A DNA stretch of 15,041 nt from an uncultured Actinomycetes bacterium (lineage in GTDB: Bacteria > Actinomycetota > Acidimicrobiia > Acidimicrobiales > Acidimicrobilacustridaceae), in the NCBI GenBank assembly GCA_945957335.1, contig CAMFLJ010000056.1:1-15041 (forward strand). The letters are read 5' to 3'. Position 1 is the stretch's first letter. Each line of letters starts with the position of its first letter. The translations under genes and the position numbers were made by a program. Positions 13,659 through 15,041 of this stretch are shown piece after piece. A model generated the notes under the pieces. It was not told the origin of the DNA, made no database searches, and was given only the letters and a program-made list of their open reading frames with translations.

Positions 13659-14438
13659 GTGCTGCACGATGCCGACGGCTACGGCGAGGCGTTCGCCGAC
13701 GTCTACGACGACTGGTACGGGTCGTCGTTCGACACCGAGGGTGCGGTGGCCGCGCTCGCGGCCCTCGCCGGCGCGGGCCCGGTGCTCGAGCTCGGCGTCG
13801 GCACGGGCCGCCTGGCCATCCCGCTCGCCGCGCACGGCCTCACCGTGGTGGGGCTCGACGCCTCGGCCAGCATGCTCGAGCGCCTCGCCGCCAAGCCCGG
13901 CTCCGACGCGGTGCTCGCGGTGGCGGGCGACATGGCCGACGCCTCGGCGGTGGTGCGCGCCGCGGCCGCCCGCGGCGGTGTGGTGCCGCCCCGGGGCTAC
14001 CGCCTGGCGTTCTCCGCCTACAACACGTTCCTCAACCTGCACACCGAGGCGGCCCAGCAGCGCTGCCTGGAGGGGCTGGCCGCGCTGCTCGCCCCCGGGG
14101 GCGCGGCGGTGATCGAGGCGTTCGTGCCCGCCGACCCGGCCGACGTCCCCCGCACCTCCCTCGACGTCGCCAAGGTGACCACCGACGCGGTGGTGCTCAC
14201 CGCCACCGAGCACGACGCCGCGTCGCAGGTCGTCACCGGCCAGCACGTCGAGCTGCGCGACGGCCAGGTGCGGCTGCGGCCGTGGCGCGTGCGCTACCTC
14301 ACGACCGACCAGCTCGACGCCATGGCCGCCGACGCCGGGCTCCACCTCGATGCGCGCTGGTCCGACTGGCGGGGCACCCCGTTCGACGACGACAGCGACA
14401 CCCACGTGTCCGTCTACCGGGTGGGTTCGTCGCAGTAG
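13659..14438 (+). CDS. Class I SAM-dependent methyltransferase
   Basis: This 259-aa protein has the Rossmann-fold methyltransferase pattern: YDDWYG near the N-terminus (16-21), motif I LELGVGTGR (43-51), an acidic residue ending strand 2 in VVGLDAS (D67), AGDMAD (89-94), and APGGAAVIEAF (145-155) for the motif near strand 5. The C-terminal third (LRDGQVRLRPWRVRYLTTDQL) has the beta-strand-rich, 'YLT..EL' style of Methyltransf_25-type enzymes acting on small molecules or lipids, but no substrate can be named. It is divergent from the MoxR operon and 9 bp before the galT promoter-like box. The start is uncertain: GTG 13638 (266 aa) has neither Shine-Dalgarno nor -10 box, while GTG 13659 lies six bases after CAGACT; I prefer the latter. 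Confidence 0.88.
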   Translation: MLHDADGYGEAFADVYDDWYGSSFDTEGAVAALAALAGAGPVLELGVGTGRLAIPLAAHGLTVVGLDASASMLERLAAKPGSDAVLAVAGDMADASAVVRAAAARGGVVPPRGYRLAFSAYNTFLNLHTEAAQQRCLEGLAALLAPGGAAVIEAFVPADPADVPRTSLDVAKVTTDAVVLTATEHDAASQVVTGQHVELRDGQVRLRPWRVRYLTTDQLDAMAADAGLHLDARWSDWRGTPFDDDSDTHVSVYRVGSSQ

Positions 14439-14441
14439 GTT
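14436..14441 (+). promoter_or_regulatory. -10 box upstream of galT
   Basis: TAGGTT overlaps the stop of the methyltransferase gene and is followed by six bases and GTG 14448. Transcription would therefore begin at that GTG, giving a leaderless mini-ORF and a 44-nt leader for galT. No clear -35 box. Confidence 0.5.
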
Positions 14442-14447
14442 GCCGTC

Positions 14448-14495
14448 GTGCACCGGGGGGCCGACCACGACCGAGCGCAGGGGCCGCGCCGATGA
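14448..14495 (+). CDS. Putative 15-codon leaderless mini-ORF ahead of galT
   Basis: GTG 14448 opens a 15-residue frame (VHRGADHDRAQGPRR) whose TGA overlaps the galT ATG as ATGA. It sits exactly where a leaderless start should sit after the TAGGTT box. It might couple translation to galT or act as a leader peptide. The peptide has no run of one amino acid that would suggest attenuation. It could also be coincidence, since galT has its own ribosome binding site. Confidence 0.3.
   Translation: MHRGADHDRAQGPRR
14479..14483 (+). promoter_or_regulatory. Ribosome binding site of galT
   Basis: AGGGG lies 8 nt before the ATG at 14492, a normal spacing, and supports that start. Confidence 0.5.
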
Positions 14496-15041
14496 GCCAG
14501 CTCCGCCTCAACCCCCTGACCGGGCGTTGGGTCGCCATCGCCACCGGCCGGGCCTCACGGCCGGAGGACTTCGCCCCCCGCATCGACGGCCCCGCGCCGC
14601 AGCTGCGCTGCCCGTTCTGCCCCGGCCACGAGGAGGAGACGCCGCCGGCGCTCGAGACCTACGGCCGCAGCGGCGAGTGGCTGGTGCGGGTCGTGCCCAA
14701 CCTCTACCCCGCCTTCGAGGGCCGGGGTGACTTCGTGGTCGAGGACGTCGGTCCGGTGTTCCACCAGGCGCCCGGCACCGGCATCCACGAGGTGCTGGTG
14801 TTCAGCCCCGACCACCGCGCCAGCTGGGCCGACCTCGACGACCGCCAGATCGGGCTCGTGATCGCCGCCATCCGCGACCGCATGGAGGAGCACGCCGAGC
14901 ACACGTCGGTGCGGTACACGCAGACGATCGTGAACCACGGGCGCGAGGCCGGTGCATCGCTCGAGCACCCCCACGGACAGCTGCTCGCCGTGCCGTTCGT
15001 GCCCGAGGAGCTGCAGGCCGAGCTCGACGGGTTCGCCGACC
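14492..15041 (+). CDS. galT: Galactose-1-phosphate uridylyltransferase (partial, 3' end outside window)
   Basis: GalT transfers UMP between UDP-glucose and galactose-1-phosphate through a uridylyl-histidine intermediate (Leloir pathway). The visible 183 residues show the family's start RLNPLTGRWVAIATGR, a CPFC zinc pair (C40, C43), VRVVPNLYPAF (66-75), GIHEVLVFSPDH (97-108), and E158-HPHGQ163, where the second His (H161) is the expected nucleophile. The ATG at 14492 puts the conserved N-terminus at residue 4 and has AGGGG 8 nt upstream. The enzyme is cytoplasmic. The partner galK or galE, if adjacent, would be to the right of the window. The protein may also act in UDP-sugar supply for envelope polymers. 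Confidence 0.95.
   Translation, partial: MSQLRLNPLTGRWVAIATGRASRPEDFAPRIDGPAPQLRCPFCPGHEEETPPALETYGRSGEWLVRVVPNLYPAFEGRGDFVVEDVGPVFHQAPGTGIHEVLVFSPDHRASWADLDDRQIGLVIAAIRDRMEEHAEHTSVRYTQTIVNHGREAGASLEHPHGQLLAVPFVPEELQAELDGFAD

Overview
This is a gene-dense chromosomal window with very high GC (above 70% by eye). It looks like a high-GC actinobacterium, and I would guess a member of the Acidimicrobiia. The grounds are frequent GTG starts, GTGA/ATGA stop-start overlaps, Thr-rich linkers in exported domains, and several gene starts that look leaderless (a -10-like TANNNT box 6 nt before GTG). That placement is an inference; there is no rRNA or other marker here. I see no tRNA, rRNA, CRISPR array, insertion sequence or phage gene.

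Region 1 (1-6691) holds a conserved sulfur/tRNA-modification neighbourhood on the minus strand: cysteine desulfurase (iscS-like) -> mnmA (tRNA 2-thiouridylase) -> a MetE-C/UROD-like protein that runs off the left edge. The desulfurase supplies persulfide sulfur to MnmA for s2U34 in tRNA. Between mnmA and the MetE-like gene sit four plus-strand genes (863-4392) that I cannot assign to this pathway. They encode a six-TM protein, a 95-aa two-TM protein, a single-pass protein with a Cys-containing exported domain, and, overlapping it by ATGA, an M50/site-2-type intramembrane metalloprotease. The last two could be a substrate/protease pair for regulated intramembrane proteolysis.

Region 2 (6755-13593) is the widespread but functionally unresolved MoxR-type cluster. 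A five-gene minus-strand operon (GPDPase-membrane-domain-like protein, DUF4129, DUF4350, MoxR AAA+ ATPase, DUF58) has four of its genes overlapping at stop/start codons. It converges on a SpoIIM-family membrane protein, which is divergent from an RDD-family membrane protein across only 24 bp. The set looks like a membrane-associated chaperone system: the MoxR ATPase with its DUF58 (vWA-like) partner, plus membrane and exported components. Its substrate is unknown.

Region 3 (13659-15041) holds a class I SAM methyltransferase and the start of galT (galactose-1-phosphate uridylyltransferase), cut by the right edge. A possible 15-codon leaderless mini-ORF ends inside the galT start codon.

No gap between genes exceeds about 190 bp. 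The largest are 674-862 (divergent spacer, no convincing promoter seen beyond a ribosome binding site for the left gene) and 2093-2218.
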